Positions 45,661 through 58,700 of a stretch of DNA of 64,000 nt are shown piece by piece. The position numbers were made by a program, and so were the translations under genes. The first letter of the stretch is position 1, and every line of letters begins with the position of its first letter. Under the pieces are notes generated by a model that had not been told where the DNA came from, did not search any database, and saw only the letters and a list, made by a program, of their open reading frames with translations. The stretch is taken from contig NC_052407.1 in the NCBI RefSeq assembly GCF_009389715.1, forward strand, positions 3,351,154 through 3,415,153. Reading direction: 5' to 3'. Source of the DNA: Phoenix dactylifera. Its lineage: Eukaryota; Streptophyta; Magnoliopsida; Arecales; Arecaceae.

Positions 45661-48600
45661 GGAGTGTATTTTGGGTAATTTCATATCTTGATCCTTCTTC
45701 AGAAAGACAGCTAAATACTCCGTTCTCGTTTTTATTACTTTTTCCATAGTATTAATTTGAGAGAACTTTGTATATTTTGGTTTGGGTCTTTCAGTACTTT
45801 GAGCAACTTCTGGGATGTATTTACGATGAATCATTAAAAGTATATATATCAAGATGTTATATGGTGTTTGCTTCCACAGCTTAACGTCATCCAATGGTTA
45901 TTTACTTATTTTAGATGGCAAAAAGCAAAAAGCAAAAATATCATGATATAAAAAAAAATATTCTGGGAAACAAAGCTTATCAGATATTTGTTTATTTCAA
46001 GAAGACTGAATAAGCTTTCCAACGGCTTCAAAATTGCAGGAATTAATTAGAGTCCTGATGGCACAGGGGATCCATTTAAAGTATCAAAATTACGACTTTG
46101 CCATTTTATCCTTACATTACGGCTTTTGTACTATAATTTTTCTTCCTAATTTGTTTAGGAGCAAAACTTCTTTGGTATTAGGCTACTCAGGCCTTAGAAT
46201 TTATAATACAATCTTTGTACTTATATCTATATCAGTTGATAAATTTGCTAGGAGTGTTTTTCTTAAAAGTGTCTCTCTTTTTAAAGAACCAGAACAAGTG
46301 GAAGTTTGGCAACTCACTGTACCAATTAATATATTATCAATTCAATAAGTTTGCACTTTCAGTTTTTTTGGAGTATTTCAATTTCTTATCGAATCAAGGT
46401 AGATATCGCGCATCCTCAACAAAGATCTAATGGATTCTAAGAAGCTAACATACAATCTTTGTAAGCATTAGTGGATTTTTTCAGAAGTAAAGTTTGCTGA
46501 TGGTTCATCATCGAGTATGATCTCAATTCTCTTTCTATTCAATATCACTAATTTTGTCAATTAACTTTAGGTTTTCCTTTCTTGACAATAGTAGCTTAAG
46601 AAAGAGGATAGGACTTGTAGGATAGAGATGAGATCAAGAGAAATTATTTTTTTCTCATAAAATATAGATTCATTTTTTTTGCCCAAGAGTCTTGTTTAAA
46701 TATAATATGGAGAGATTTTAGGTGGAGAGAGAATTGTGGGAGAGATGAGTCATCGGAACCTTAATTAATATAGATGCCAAGCAGGTTGGATTTTGCTTAA
46801 AGAAAGATTAGAAATGGCTTGAGAGAGATCCAGTTAGATTGAGATCGAGAGAAAGATATAAATGGTTAGAGATAAAAAAAAAAAAAGAGATGATATTCCT
46901 TATAAGCTAGTTGCCGAAGAGAATTGAACTTGTTGAAAGATTAGGAGATTAAATTGAATTGGGGTTTCAAATCTTCTCTAATTTAAAAAAAATCGGAGGA
47001 ACCACATGAGTTTGTTGTATTGTAAAATCAAGATAAAAAGATGACCAAATGGCCTAAATATTCTCTAAAAGAAAAAGGAAAAATCCTACATAACAAATCA
47101 TCAATGCCGACTACTTCTCTCCTTCTCTTTTGTGATAGTTGTGCTTGCCATTCAACATGTTTAAAGCAAAGCCTTAATATGATAATCTCTTGTTCCAAGC
47201 CACTGTAATTGAACTGATAGCTCAAGTATAGCTTTAGTATGTAAGGTTGTTGATAGGATAGAGTGACAAAGCAACCAATGAGGACATTGACAATGTTAGT
47301 AGCAATGGTGTGCATAAGCTTGTAGCAGTGTATTACAAGTTCTTATTAACAGCAAATAGAATGAACAAAAATAAGAAAAAGGAGAATGGTTGCTATTAAC
47401 AAGTTGTTCATTCCCTTTTTCTTTCCTATGAAATCTAGGTTATTAGACCATCCATATATATCACTTGTGCGACTTGACATATTTAATTTGACCCTTCTAT
47501 TCTTCTCCAAATTATAAAAAATCTAAACTCTTAAATTAGGGAGAGGGAGAATATCTAGATGGGCTCTCTCTGAAAAAATATAGATATACATGGGTCATGC
47601 GAGGTGAGATTTGTTGAGAAATGGGCTTTCACCTTTCTTTATGAGTGATGGTATTTTGGAGTTAAGTGGTGGATATATTGAAGAAAGGATAATAAAATGA
47701 ATAAAAGAGAATATTTAAATGTTTTGAGCTTTCCTATAGTATCACATTAATGCATAAAGAATTAAACATATAAAAAATAAAAACATTTATAATGCAAATA
47801 AATTAACATAAAACAAAATATATTAAATTTAAAAATAAAAAATATAAACAAAGTATTAGATGGAAATGAAATATAAAACTATATATGCTAAAGAATAAAC
47901 TAATATTGAAAATAAAGCATAAAAGATTCATAAGCATCAAAACAAAAAAGGAAATACATATAAACAAGGTAGAACTAAAAATATAAAAAAGAAATTCATC
48001 ATAGAACTAGGTCAAAAATTAAAAAAAAAAATCAAAGCATCCCCAACTCATCATTTGTAATCTAGTTAGGAAATATAAATCTGTACCTGACTAGTTTATT
48101 TTATATAAACCTATATCCACCCAAGTTTGAATTCATTGTTCATATGTAAGACTAAAAAGTGAAGCAAAACATAGTCTACAAAGATCACAAACAAAAAAAA
48201 ATCACATTTAAGTTTAGATATATCATCATAATCCTAATTAATTTAGAAATTCAGGATATATGACATAACCTAACTAAAAATAAAACTAACTAAAATACAC
48301 CACATCCCAAAATCTTGTTCGCCCCATGTCCGTTGCTTGCTATCATATTCTGTTTTTTTAAATAGCATACCAAACTACATCAACAAGATAGAGAATTATT
48401 AATTATACTGAATTTGGGAGCTAGTTGGTTTTTCTTGAGGTCATTGAGGTGGCTCATCGAGTTATGAGAGTAACGATCTACTTGGATGGAAACAATTTTC
48501 ATCGAGTCATTTTCTTAGATAATTTTTTTTGAGTAATTGATTTTTTTCTTAATGCTGGATTTTTTTTAGAAAAATAAACTTTAGGTTGTTTATTTGAATC

Positions 48601-50067
48601 ATTTAAAAATTAAACAGTAAGAATTATAGAGATTGGAATTGATGGGTTAAATTAGGATTATCAAGAATTGAGTCTTGTAAAGTAATTAGGTTAGGGTTAA
48701 TTGGTGATCCAAAATGATCCTATGGGTGGGTATGAGTCGAGAGGTTTTAACTTGATTTTCAGCTTGAGTTGGGTATGGATCAATATTTTCTATATTGTTG
48801 TCTTTAATTGATACTACCCAAGCCCAACAGGATTCAATCATCACCATCCCAAAAAGTAAAACTATCCCAAATCTTTTTATTGTGGGTTGGTTCATGCAAG
48901 TTGACGAGGGTGGGTTAGATTTGGTCACCCGTAAACACAATTGAAGAGAAATAGTCTTTCCTTTTTTTGGCTAATATTGTACTTACAAATTACAAGTGTT
49001 AAATTAAAATTTGTTCTAGAAAATTTTCTTTCTAAATAACTATTAGCTTTTTAAGAAAAAAATTGGTCAAATATATTTCATAACTATTTTTTTGTCAAGC
49101 AGCCCTTAGCGTACATATTTAGAATTAAATGATTTTGTGATTCATCAACAATCTAGAAACAAATAAAATTAGTTGCCAAAAAAGTGAAAGAAAAGAAGGT
49201 TTGTCAAGGAAGAATCTTTTCTCTAAAAGAGAATGATTTTAGAAAATAAAACATGAGCAGGTGATTTAAGATAATTTAATCATATTTTAACTGCCTTTTC
49301 AATAACTATCTTTACAACTTTATTAGTTTAACCAAGCATGTGAAAATACTCGATTTCTTTTTCTTTTTTTTTCCCTCGATCAATTTATATTTTTTTCTGA
49401 GCAACCAAATGGAGCCTAAATGTTTAGAAGGAGATAAAATAAGCCAAAAATAGAAGATAGATAACATCAAACAACTAGATATATTATTAATATTATATTT
49501 TATGTAAAATTTAACTTAAACATTGACAATAATCTTCAAAGTAAAATTTAGAAAATGACAATATTGGATGGAAATCAAGAAATTTTCTATTTAAGGACCT
49601 CGGCTTATTTTTTGAAATAATCATGTAAAAATTATAAATTATTTAAAATTTTCAGTTTTCTTTGAATTTTAATTTAGTACAATCTAAATCATCATATTTT
49701 TAAATTCATTTAATTCAGATTTTGGCTATAAATTTCATCTGCTGTTGCGATGGAATTGTCCTATGATGTCATATAAGGATGAAATTGTCTCGTGATATAC
49801 ACCATCCTCTTCTGCAATATAAATCGGCCATGAAGTGGCAATTCCAACGATATTCGTAGCCGGATTCAATTTAAATAAATTTTAAAATTCGATATTTTGA
49901 TTGTACTAAATTAAAATTTAAGAGAAAATTAAAAAACCTCTGATAGCGCAGTGTAATTCTGAGTGGATCTATAAAATCGCCCAGTTACGCTTTTATATTA
50001 CCGTATTCTAGACGGAGTTGGCACCCTACGCGATCCCCTTCAAGAGCCACTTGGCTAGTCGGAGAGA
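45661..50067. other. AT-rich intergenic region
   Basis: Starts with the 3' UTR of the EXORDIUM-like gene. No open frame shows family motifs. Long A- and T-rich stretches dominate (e.g. 47700-48050). Confidence 0.55.
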
Positions 50068-50273
50068 ATGGCGGAGCTAATTACTTTACTCTCCTCAACT
50101 CTTAAGGTTTCCGACCTCTCTCTCCCCTCCACCTCCGCTAATGGCTTCCTCCATTCGAAGAAAGGCCGAAGAAATCCATTCTATCAATGGCGGTGCTACC
50201 GATTCCGCGGCTCAAATTCGTCAAGAAGGCCTCGAGAACCGGTGGGAAGAGGATAGGCGGGCAACTAGGTACC
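50068..50273 (+). other. Possible first exon or leader upstream of MORC6
   Basis: An ATG (GAGAATGGCGG) opens a 62-codon frame, MAELITLLSSTLKVSDLSLP and onward, in a locally GC-richer patch after a CT-rich stretch. A possible donor is CAACTAG|GTACCC near 50270. It could be the 5' exon of the MORC6 transcript or an unrelated small gene. I do not recognise the peptide, and MORC6 has a plausible start of its own at 55717. Confidence 0.3.
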
Positions 50274-50435
50274 CTCGATATTTAATTCTGTGGAATTCCT
50301 ACTAAAGAGAATACGTATCCTCGTTATTCCTTCAAAAGATTCCTACATTTGATATTTGTCACCAAAAATATGTCTTTCTTAGATTTGAGGAAACTATTCT
50401 TGGGCCTGGATTGGGATTTGCTAACAGCGGCTGAA

Positions 50436-50493
50436 ATCTCGGGCCTCCGAATCCATCGCAGTTAATCTCGGGCCTCCGAATCCATCGCAGTTA
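50436..50493 (+). repeat. 29-bp tandem duplication
   Basis: A unit beginning ATCTCGGGCCTCCGAATCCA occurs at 50436-50464 and 50465-50493, identical, and a third partial unit follows. Confidence 0.9.
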
Positions 50494-51069
50494 ATCTCGG
50501 GATTCTTTTCCTATTCAAGATTGATCTACAGCTGTAACACTATATGGAATAGCAATGTTGTTTTTGTTTAGGACTCTTATAGGGTTGCTTCTTATATTAT
50601 GACGCAATGAGTGACTTTTCTTCAGAGGCTTTCTCTCGGGTTTTTAATTGAGGCTTGAATTGATTCTTTTTCTTCTTCTTGTGCTTGTTTTTTTTGTTTT
50701 CCCCTCTCTATCTCCTTTCAAGTTCCTGTTTCACTCTTTACTCTTTTTTTTCATGAAACAACATGAAGTCTCACTTAAGTTCAAAATTCTTAACAAAGGT
50801 AAATATTATTTAATGTTTTAGCTATTGTTCTATTATTGACATCAATTTTTTATGTTCTTAACTTCTCTTTGTAGTGTTCTAAAAGACCGCCTACTTACAT
50901 TATTTTCCTCCCTCATTTGTCCAAGTTGCTGATTTGTTCCTTCAAAAATCATTACTGTGGATTTATGTTTAATCAGTAGAGATTAAATTTGACTACCTTT
51001 TTGCTGTTTCTATTGTAAATATAAGCTCATGTATTGTTGGGAGAGGCAAAATTGAGGAAACCTTTCAGT

Positions 51070-51180
51070 GCTGGAAGTAAGGTCCACCGAACCGGTTCTG
51101 AGACCCATACCGGTCGACGGGCGAGTCGGTACAGTACCAAACCGGTACCATACTGACATACAGTAGGCTTGGATGCCCCA
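51070..51180. repeat. GGTACCG-rich dispersed repeat, copy 2
   Basis: CCACCGAACCGGTTCTGAG, then CATACCGGTCGACGGGCG, then GTACCAAACCGGTACCATAC; same word family as copy 1. Confidence 0.55.
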
Positions 51181-52948
51181 ATTTTTTCTTAAAGTTTTTC
51201 GAGTTTGATTAATTGTTAATCATATTTTTAACCTTTTTAATGATTTTAAGTATAATTTGATATTTTTTAATATTTATATGATCTCGGTTTAACCTAAATT
51301 ATGCATCTTGTTGTTTTAAAGTGATACAAAATATAAAATGATTAGTGAGATGTTGCATGCTACAATAAACAACATTAAATATCCTAATATCAACTAGTGA
51401 TGTAAAAAATATAAAATAGTATAATCGATTATATATATTTAAAATACAACATATATACCGATATCTAAAATCTCGTCGAGTGGCGATGTCTCTCGTAGAT
51501 ATTCAGATCATTAGTATATTCACGTCGCATATCAGCCCACCCCTCTAGCTAAGTAACATTGTAGTCTTTATGTTCCCCATAACGAACGCGCTCTGAGTTA
51601 TACTTTAGCTTTGAGAGGTGTCCTCTAGCTGATAATACGACTGTGGAAGGGCTTATCTGAATATGCCGGTAGCATAATCCGATCCGTAAGATGCTCCGAG
51701 CTGCATAGGATAGTAGCCATTAGAAGACGATGCCTCAGACACACCATATCCATATCCATATCTATATTAGACATGGGCTACCTGTGGCTGCAGGTAATAG
51801 GTTTCAGCATACGACTCGTAATATGATATTCTCAATGGATCCTACTCTATGTGCGAGCTTATCTGCAGCTGCATCGTGTCCTCCTGAATGACATTGAAGA
51901 GCCCATTTCTTATATGCAATAGTATCATCACAGGCTCTATCAAATCGTATACCATGGCCTTTATTTTGTATAGAATGCGTAAATTAGAACTCACCGGTGA
52001 ATCGAAGACCATTCTATGGCTATGTCTCATAAATGATGGTCTCATGTTCTCCACTTTCTTTCTGGCCAGCAGATCCATGACCACTAGAACTGTCATCATT
52101 GCAGCTCTTGGTCTCTGAATCAAAGTAAACTGGATCCTTTATACTCTTCAGGAGGGCTGCAGGTGCCTTTTTTTTTTTTGGTATGCTGAGTAACTGCCTA
52201 CTTACCCTTCATACGCCTCGTTGCTTGCTTATCCTTCGTGCCCCTCTCTGTCTGGCTATGTTGGGAGAATGTATGTCGCCCTTCTGACCGAGTCGACCGG
52301 TAGCGTAGTGGCCTCATTTAAGCATCTCTCGATCATATCTTTGAGAGGATGTCTCGGACAAGAAGTCGTGTAATGATCGGCTCTCCAGTGACTCCTATGG
52401 CCGTGGCTGATCAGCTGGAAGGATGCGTGCAATATTGCGATTTGCCTATTGCCCTGCCTCGATCCGCTTCGCTGGCTATAAAACTAGCCAGTCGTAGAGG
52501 CGATTCTTGCTTATCAAGCTCTGACTCCTGCTATTGGCCTACAAGCCATCCGATCATAGGATCATGCTCATCGTTAACGAAAGCACTATGGATCAGATCT
52601 ATATACTTTAGTTCCACTTTCTTCTGAATGCACTTCAGCCTCAACCTCAGATTGTAGTGAATATATGCAAGGTCGTTGAGACGCTTCTGTGTCAGATAAA
52701 AAAATATATTTTTTAATCCAAAAATATATTTTTAATTTTAAAAATATATATTTTAAAAATTAAAATTTTTATATCATCGCGTAGATTATTTATAAATCTA
52801 TAATATATCATAAAATTAAGCCAAAATCAAAAATTTTAGCACGATCTCTTCTTATTTTGCAAATTTTGAGGTATTTTTGGCGGAAAAAAAAAGAGAGAAA
52901 ATGAAATAGGAGAGAGGAAGCACACCTTTTTTAGGATCGGATCCTCCT
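51181..52948. other. Repeat-like region, possibly a decayed DNA transposon
   Basis: 51480-52640 is GC-richer than its flanks and, on the minus strand, reads as broken frames with DSSGHGSAGQKES-like and repeated GYGYGY-like pieces (from ATATCCATATCCATATC at about 51745). The composition suggests a decayed transposase C-terminus with low-complexity tail. I could not identify conserved transposase residues, so this is a weak call. Confidence 0.3.
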
Positions 52949-53084
52949 TCAATTGTGCTGAATCAGTATAATTTTCGTCATGGGGAAGGGAGGAACTATC
53001 CGAATGTTAGGAAGGCCAGAGAAACTTCTCGAGCTTTTCCAACAGTTCTTTAAAACAAAAGAGAGGGGGAGGAGGGCCAGCTCG

Positions 53085-53300
53085 GAACCAGCTCGACTCG
53101 GTGCGACTCCATGCCGGTTCGCACCGGTTCTGCATGGAACCGGCTGGTTCGGGTCAGTTCCGGCTGGTTCGGAACCGATTCTGGTTGGTTCGGAGCTGAT
53201 CCCTAAAAAAGAGGCAAATCGACCCAATCTCGCACCGGGTCAGCTTGGTACGGGCCGAACCGAACGGTTCGGCTCGGTTCGGCAGACCTTGGCTAGAAGC
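53085..53300. repeat. GGTACCG/GGTTCGG-rich dispersed repeat, copy 3
   Basis: Contains GGAACCGGCTGGTTCGGGTC, TCGGAACCGATTCTGG and GCCGAACCGAACGGTTCGGC. The open frame across it (52980-53459) is a result of the repeated GGTTCGG word. Confidence 0.55.
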
Positions 53301-54568
53301 GTCCTTGGTGCATATTCGGATGTCCTAAAAGCATTGGTAAATGATGGAGATCCTAAGAAACATATTTATTTAGGATATGAATGTGGATTATGTGCTAGAA
53401 GTTTCACAAATTATCATAGTAAAACTGTAAGTTCGATTATCATGTCATCTATAGAGTGATACTTTTCCTTGCTTGCTTATTGGCAAGCTTACTCCACGAA
53501 TTCGTAATGAATCACTTTAGATTATAAAGTGGTTTAACCAGGTCAAAGTAGATTCTAAGGAAGTCAAATGCCCTAGATTTGAGAAGTGCTTTAGGATTTT
53601 TGAAGTTCAAGAAGTGGTTGCTATATTATAAGGGTTTTTATTTGGACACTATGTGTTGAAATAGGGGGATTTGTATATGCTTGTATGAAATGCTTCACTA
53701 CTATCATGCCCTCTTGATAAACAATGTCTAAAGAAAAAAACAAAAGAAAAGAAGAATTATGTTGCACAATAATATGCCAAGGTTGGTTGAACTATCCAAT
53801 AAAGCTCCCTAGCCAGAGCCCAACTAGGGTCCAACACCCATTTTGATTTTCTTCAGGATCCTACACTTGTACGTGCATTCCAAGTACGTGCATTCCAAGC
53901 ACTTCTTCATTATAACTGATTTTGAGAGATTTGTTTTGATATACCTCCACCCCCAACTTATTTTGCTTGTGTTGGCTAACTTATGGACCATAAGCTGCAA
54001 AATTGATGTTATTTTGTCACAAAACTAACACATATTATTTAAATATTCTAACCTACCATTTAGTTTTTATGAAATTTCAAAGTATATATTGGTTCTTCTA
54101 GTTTTATTTCTTAGCAACTATCTTATACTTATTGTGCTACTCTAGCTTTAGAAGTTTATTTTGTGCCAGTACATGTTTTGCTATACTGCTAGCTAATTGT
54201 ACATCAGTCATAATTATTTTCTCACTATAGTTTTGGATCAACAAAATTGCATATGCTATGGTTTAATTATTTGTTGAATCTTTCTACTTTTGAAACATAA
54301 ACATTGCATTATTGAGCAAAATATCAGGCATACCAGCCCTAAGTTGTTTTATGAGAGGCCGATATGCCTTAGACTAGGCTTAACTATCCCTGTACCACTT
54401 GTATAGCCCTATGGACACTCCTTTTTCAAGGCTTCTAAAAGTGTTGACACTTTGAGAAACTTGGAAATGGCACCACGCAACTTGACATAGTTGGTTCCAC
54501 TTTAAAGTGTCCTGTTTATGTTAGCAAAAACTGTCGACACTTGGGAACTTTTCTTTTGGAGTGTCATG
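53301..54568. other. AT-rich sequence upstream of MORC6
   Basis: No gene recognised. From about 54430, copies of AAAGTGTC and its complement begin (see the nested repeat further right). Confidence 0.45.
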
Positions 54569-54576
54569 CAAGGGAC

Positions 54577-54908
54577 TAGGGGCAGCAATTTACTTTGCCC
54601 ATCAGGTACCCGACCCGACCCTAATGGGGCAAGTTTAGCCGACTTGAAGTAGACCGGGGCGGGTACAAGTAATTGTAAAGCCCACTCTGAACCCAACCCG
54701 GATATACATGCTCTTCACGAATCCTCTCCTCAAGGCAAAAAAAAATGATTTGTATGTTAAAAAATGATTTTGTAGCTTTATCTTATCCGATCCATTCAAC
54801 CTGCTCTATTTAACTCTACCCGCCTCACCCTGCCTCGCCATGAGGCAAGTATGGGGCAGGTACGGGTAATGGCTTACTTGACCTATACCTGGTCCATTGC
54901 CATCCTTA
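54577..54908. mobile_element. hAT-type MITE with 8-bp TSD
   Basis: The left end TAGGGGCAGCAAT and the inverted right end (TTGCCATCCTTA, complement TAAGGATGGCAA) are hAT-like terminal inverted repeats. They are flanked by the identical 8-bp duplication CAAGGGAC at 54569-54576 and 54909-54916. The 332-bp body has no coding capacity. Confidence 0.85.
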
Positions 54909-55004
54909 CAAGGGACTATTAATTTCAAGTGTTGGACACTTTAAGCAAAGTGTCCTTGTATTTGTAATATAAAGTTATCAAGGACACTTTTGGTTTGGTT
55001 ATCA

Positions 55005-55390
55005 AGCAAAGTGTCCCCCGCACGGGTAAGTGCATGGGGAAATGTGCAGGGAAGCACGCCTGCGCTAGGCATCGTGCGGGGAAAAGCGCTTGCATGCGTG
55101 GGGTAGCACACCTCGTGCTTTAGGCAGCGAGCCCGCGTGCGGGGAAGCGCGCCTGCCGCGTGGCATTGCACGGGGTGCGGGGAAAGTGCCCGTGCGTAGG
55201 GAAGCGTGCCCAAACACGCGGCATCGCGCGGGGAAGTGCGCGGGCGCGCTGGGAACTGCACTGGCTCGTGCCCGCACGCAAGGAACCATGTAGACCGGTT
55301 CAGTACTGGTTTGGTACGGCCCGAACCGGTACCGAACCAGTCCGGATCTCCACCGGTACACCGACCGGTACCGGTTCGCTAGGCTATGAA
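55005..55390. repeat. GC-rich imperfect repeats ending in a GGTACCG-rich copy 4
   Basis: 55005-55270 is built from variants of GCGGGGAAGCGCGCCTGC. 55285-55390 is a GGTACCG-type repeat (ACCGGTTCAGTACTGG, GGCCCGAACCGGTACCGAAC). Open frames on both strands across this block are composition artefacts. Confidence 0.6.
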
Positions 55391-55716
55391 GTACATCTAG
55401 CTAAATATATATTATTCTAGGTTAAATTTTGTTCATATGCCTTTCTCAGGCTCAGGCTTGAGACTTGAGAGTTTTGACCTTTCATTTAATAGTTGTGCCA
55501 TTTTTCTTTCCAAGACTGTTATATTGATTGTTGACTTCTTTGCTCAAATTGAAATGCTAGTCTATAAAATCTCTGAAAGGATATTGTTTTCTTAGAAATG
55601 TGCCATGTTTTGCCAAATAATATTGTCCACAGATTTTCTTCATTTCTAAATTTTGATCTTTATATTGTTTTTCCCTTTGTTTGATTTTATTGTTTTTTGG
55701 TTTCCAGACTTTGGAC

Positions 55717-58700
55717 ATGAGCTTTCCAGACATATGCAATGGTAAGGAAACTGAAGTAGCATATGCGAAAGATAATAAACCTCATTTAGCATCAACTGTT
55801 GTTCAAGAGAAAGAATACTATACTAGTGCAAATGATGAATCAACTCCTCCAAATTGTGATGTAACACAAAGATTTGATGAAAAAGGAGCCCAAGATATTG
55901 TAGTTGGAGTCCCAGATAGATCAATAATGGCAAGCGAACAGAGTTTTTCTGCTAATATTAATGGTTTCGATCCTACATCTGCTTTTAGTGGTATTTCTGC
56001 ACGACTGAGCCGGCAATTCTGGAGTGCTGGTGATTACGAAGTCAGACAAGCTCATGGACTAGCATATCAAGGTGTTTTACTTTCACTTTTCTTTTACTTT
56101 GCTGCTGTTTTCTCAGAGTCTCTTGGTTGACATTTGCTAATTATATGAATGCTTCTTCTTGTGCTTACAGATGGTCAAAATCGTTTATGTGTCCATCCCA
56201 AATTCCTCCATTCTAATGCTACTTCACACAAGTGGGCTTTTGGTGGTATGGCTATTGTGACATAGATTTTCTTGATTGATGCTTATCTTGTAGCACCAAA
56301 ATTCACTGACAAAAATTTGCATTGTTTTTTTTTAATTTCTTATTCCAGCTATAGCTGAACTTCTTGATAATGCAGTCGACGAGGTAGATATCTACTTTTA
56401 TTATTTTCACCAAAGATCTCTGACTTTTAATTACAAATTGATTTTTAGAGGTGATTCCCAGAAGATTTCATATCATAGAAAATTGAACTAAATATTGTAC
56501 TCAGTTGGCGTATGTGGTATAATCCATACCCGTCATGTGAGTGCATGTGTGTGCATGTGCACATGCGCATGTGTGAGTGCACTTGCATGTGCATGGTGGT
56601 TGCAAGTGCATGCATTTGTGCATGAGTGTGATGCACATGCATGCTTAGATGTCAGTGTGTGCTTATGCTTGTGTGATTGTGTGCATGTTTGCATGCATTA
56701 ATGCATGCCTGCATGTGCACCTTTATGCATGTGTGCACAAGTGCATGTGCGTGTGGGTGCGCGTGCATGTGCTCGTGCGCGCACGCATGTCCATGTGTGT
56801 TTTTATCGGCCTGCCCAAGGGTTGCTATTTGCTTAAGTCAGTTTAACTATTTCTTACAACTCTGTACTCCAATAATCTGCTTAAATTTCTCTTATGTTGT
56901 TTCCATGGAATAGATACAAAATGGTGCTGCCTTTGTCATTATAGATAAAATTGCAAATCCACGAAATGGAAATCCTGCTTTGCTGATTCAAGGTGCTTGT
57001 CTCTTTGCTTTGCCTTACCAAGAAAAAAAGTATATTATTTTTGTGGCTCTTGTATCTTCAATCTAAAGCTGATCATGGGCCGTGCTTAGGCACCGAAAAT
57101 ATCAAATTTTACATAGGCCTGGCCTAAAGTCTGATTAAAAAATGAATAAAGTTTAGGCCCACGGCCTAGCCTATGATCGTCTCTACTTCAATCTTATGTT
57201 TTTTAAGTGTGTTTACTGAATTTTCCACATCTAATGGGGGTTTTTCTTAAGATGATGGAGGTGGGATGGATCCAGAATCCTTGCGGCGTTGCATGAGCTT
57301 TGGTTTTTCTGATAAGCAACCATGTTCTTCCATTGGACAATGTATGGATCATTTTCCAATCATTTTACATGTTATATTTATCATTATACTAGTTTGTAGT
57401 TATACTAATTGGTCAGAATGTAGGCCAGATGGAAATGGTTTCAAGACTAGCACTATGCGACTTGGGGCAGATGTTATTGTTTTCACCCGCAGCAAGCATG
57501 AAATGTAATAATTCAGAACCTTATGGCTCATTCTACTAAATTTTATATCTGTACTATTTTTAAGGCACAAATTTGTTACTTTTCAGACAAGGGGTCTGAT
57601 ATGATATAATTATACTATTGATATATTGAGATGTTGGTACTAATATAGTTTCTAAGTAGCATATATTTAGCTTAAGAATCTCAAATTTCTACAAACCCAA
57701 TCTCAGAAAATCTAAATATTCTTTTTATAACTCTAAGAGATCACCAATTCACAATAATGTTGAGTAAGATAAAATGTGCCTGGGAGAAACTGGGAAGACA
57801 ATTTTACTTTTATGTTCATACATTGATGAATTATTTTGATGTTAAGGATCTACTTTATGTGGTTTATCTATAACACTTGTGCCTCTTTTTCAGCCATCCT
57901 TGGTGCATCTCTTTCATCCAAGATATGTCATTCAACTGTTAAGGCACAACAGATAGGCTAGCAACGTTCTAGATAGTCTTGTGAGGTTATTAGTAAGATA
58001 CAAGTGTGCAAGGCTATTTTTTGTCTCTGCTTTCCCACACACACGTCAAACTAGTTTAAAGGTACAAAGTACAAACTAATATGTCAGGTCAGGGTTTTGT
58101 ATCCTCTTTGAGAAGGTCTTCTCATAGTGCAAACAATTTTTCTAACAGTGTTGTTATCACAGAGTTTCATGTCCCTCTGCACCTTCTAAAATGGATTTTG
58201 AGATTATTTATGCTGCTGTTTTGTAAAAATATTGTCAAATGTTAGCTTATATGACAAACAATTGAGTTTATGGAGTATTCATAATAAACAGCAATCAACA
58301 TAGATATTTAGAATGATTCGTGATCCTCAAATTGCATTTATTTTTTTTTTGTTCAAAAATATGGTATATCCTTAAGATATTTCTATACAGCATCATAGAG
58401 CAGTTAAAATTGGTCCATGTTAAAAAAAGAAAGCAGTATATCTTAGCATGTAAGTTGCAATTTTTTATAAACCATTGTACCTTTTGCACCTATGTTGTTG
58501 AGTGTCAACATGATACATAATTACATGTGTAGTATGTTGCCCCTGACAGCCGTGAGCACAATATGCATTATTTTAGTCCTTGCGTTCAACAAAATGAGCT
58601 GTACAAACAAGGGATAAATTTAAGAACAAATCTAGATGTCCGGTCTCTTCCTTAAGGTAGCACTGTCTGTGTTAATCACTTTATGAGCACTGCCTTTCAG

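Noticed and set aside
52980-53459. 159-codon frame upstream of MORC6
   Set aside because: Composed of the repeated GGTTCGG word; Ser-Glu-Pro repeats are a composition effect.
55065-55420. Frames of 67-106 codons on both strands
   Set aside because: GC-rich imperfect repeats give long open frames in all phases; no conserved motif.
56495-56913. Cys/His/Met-rich frames
   Set aside because: Produced by the TGCATG-type alternating tract in a MORC6 intron.
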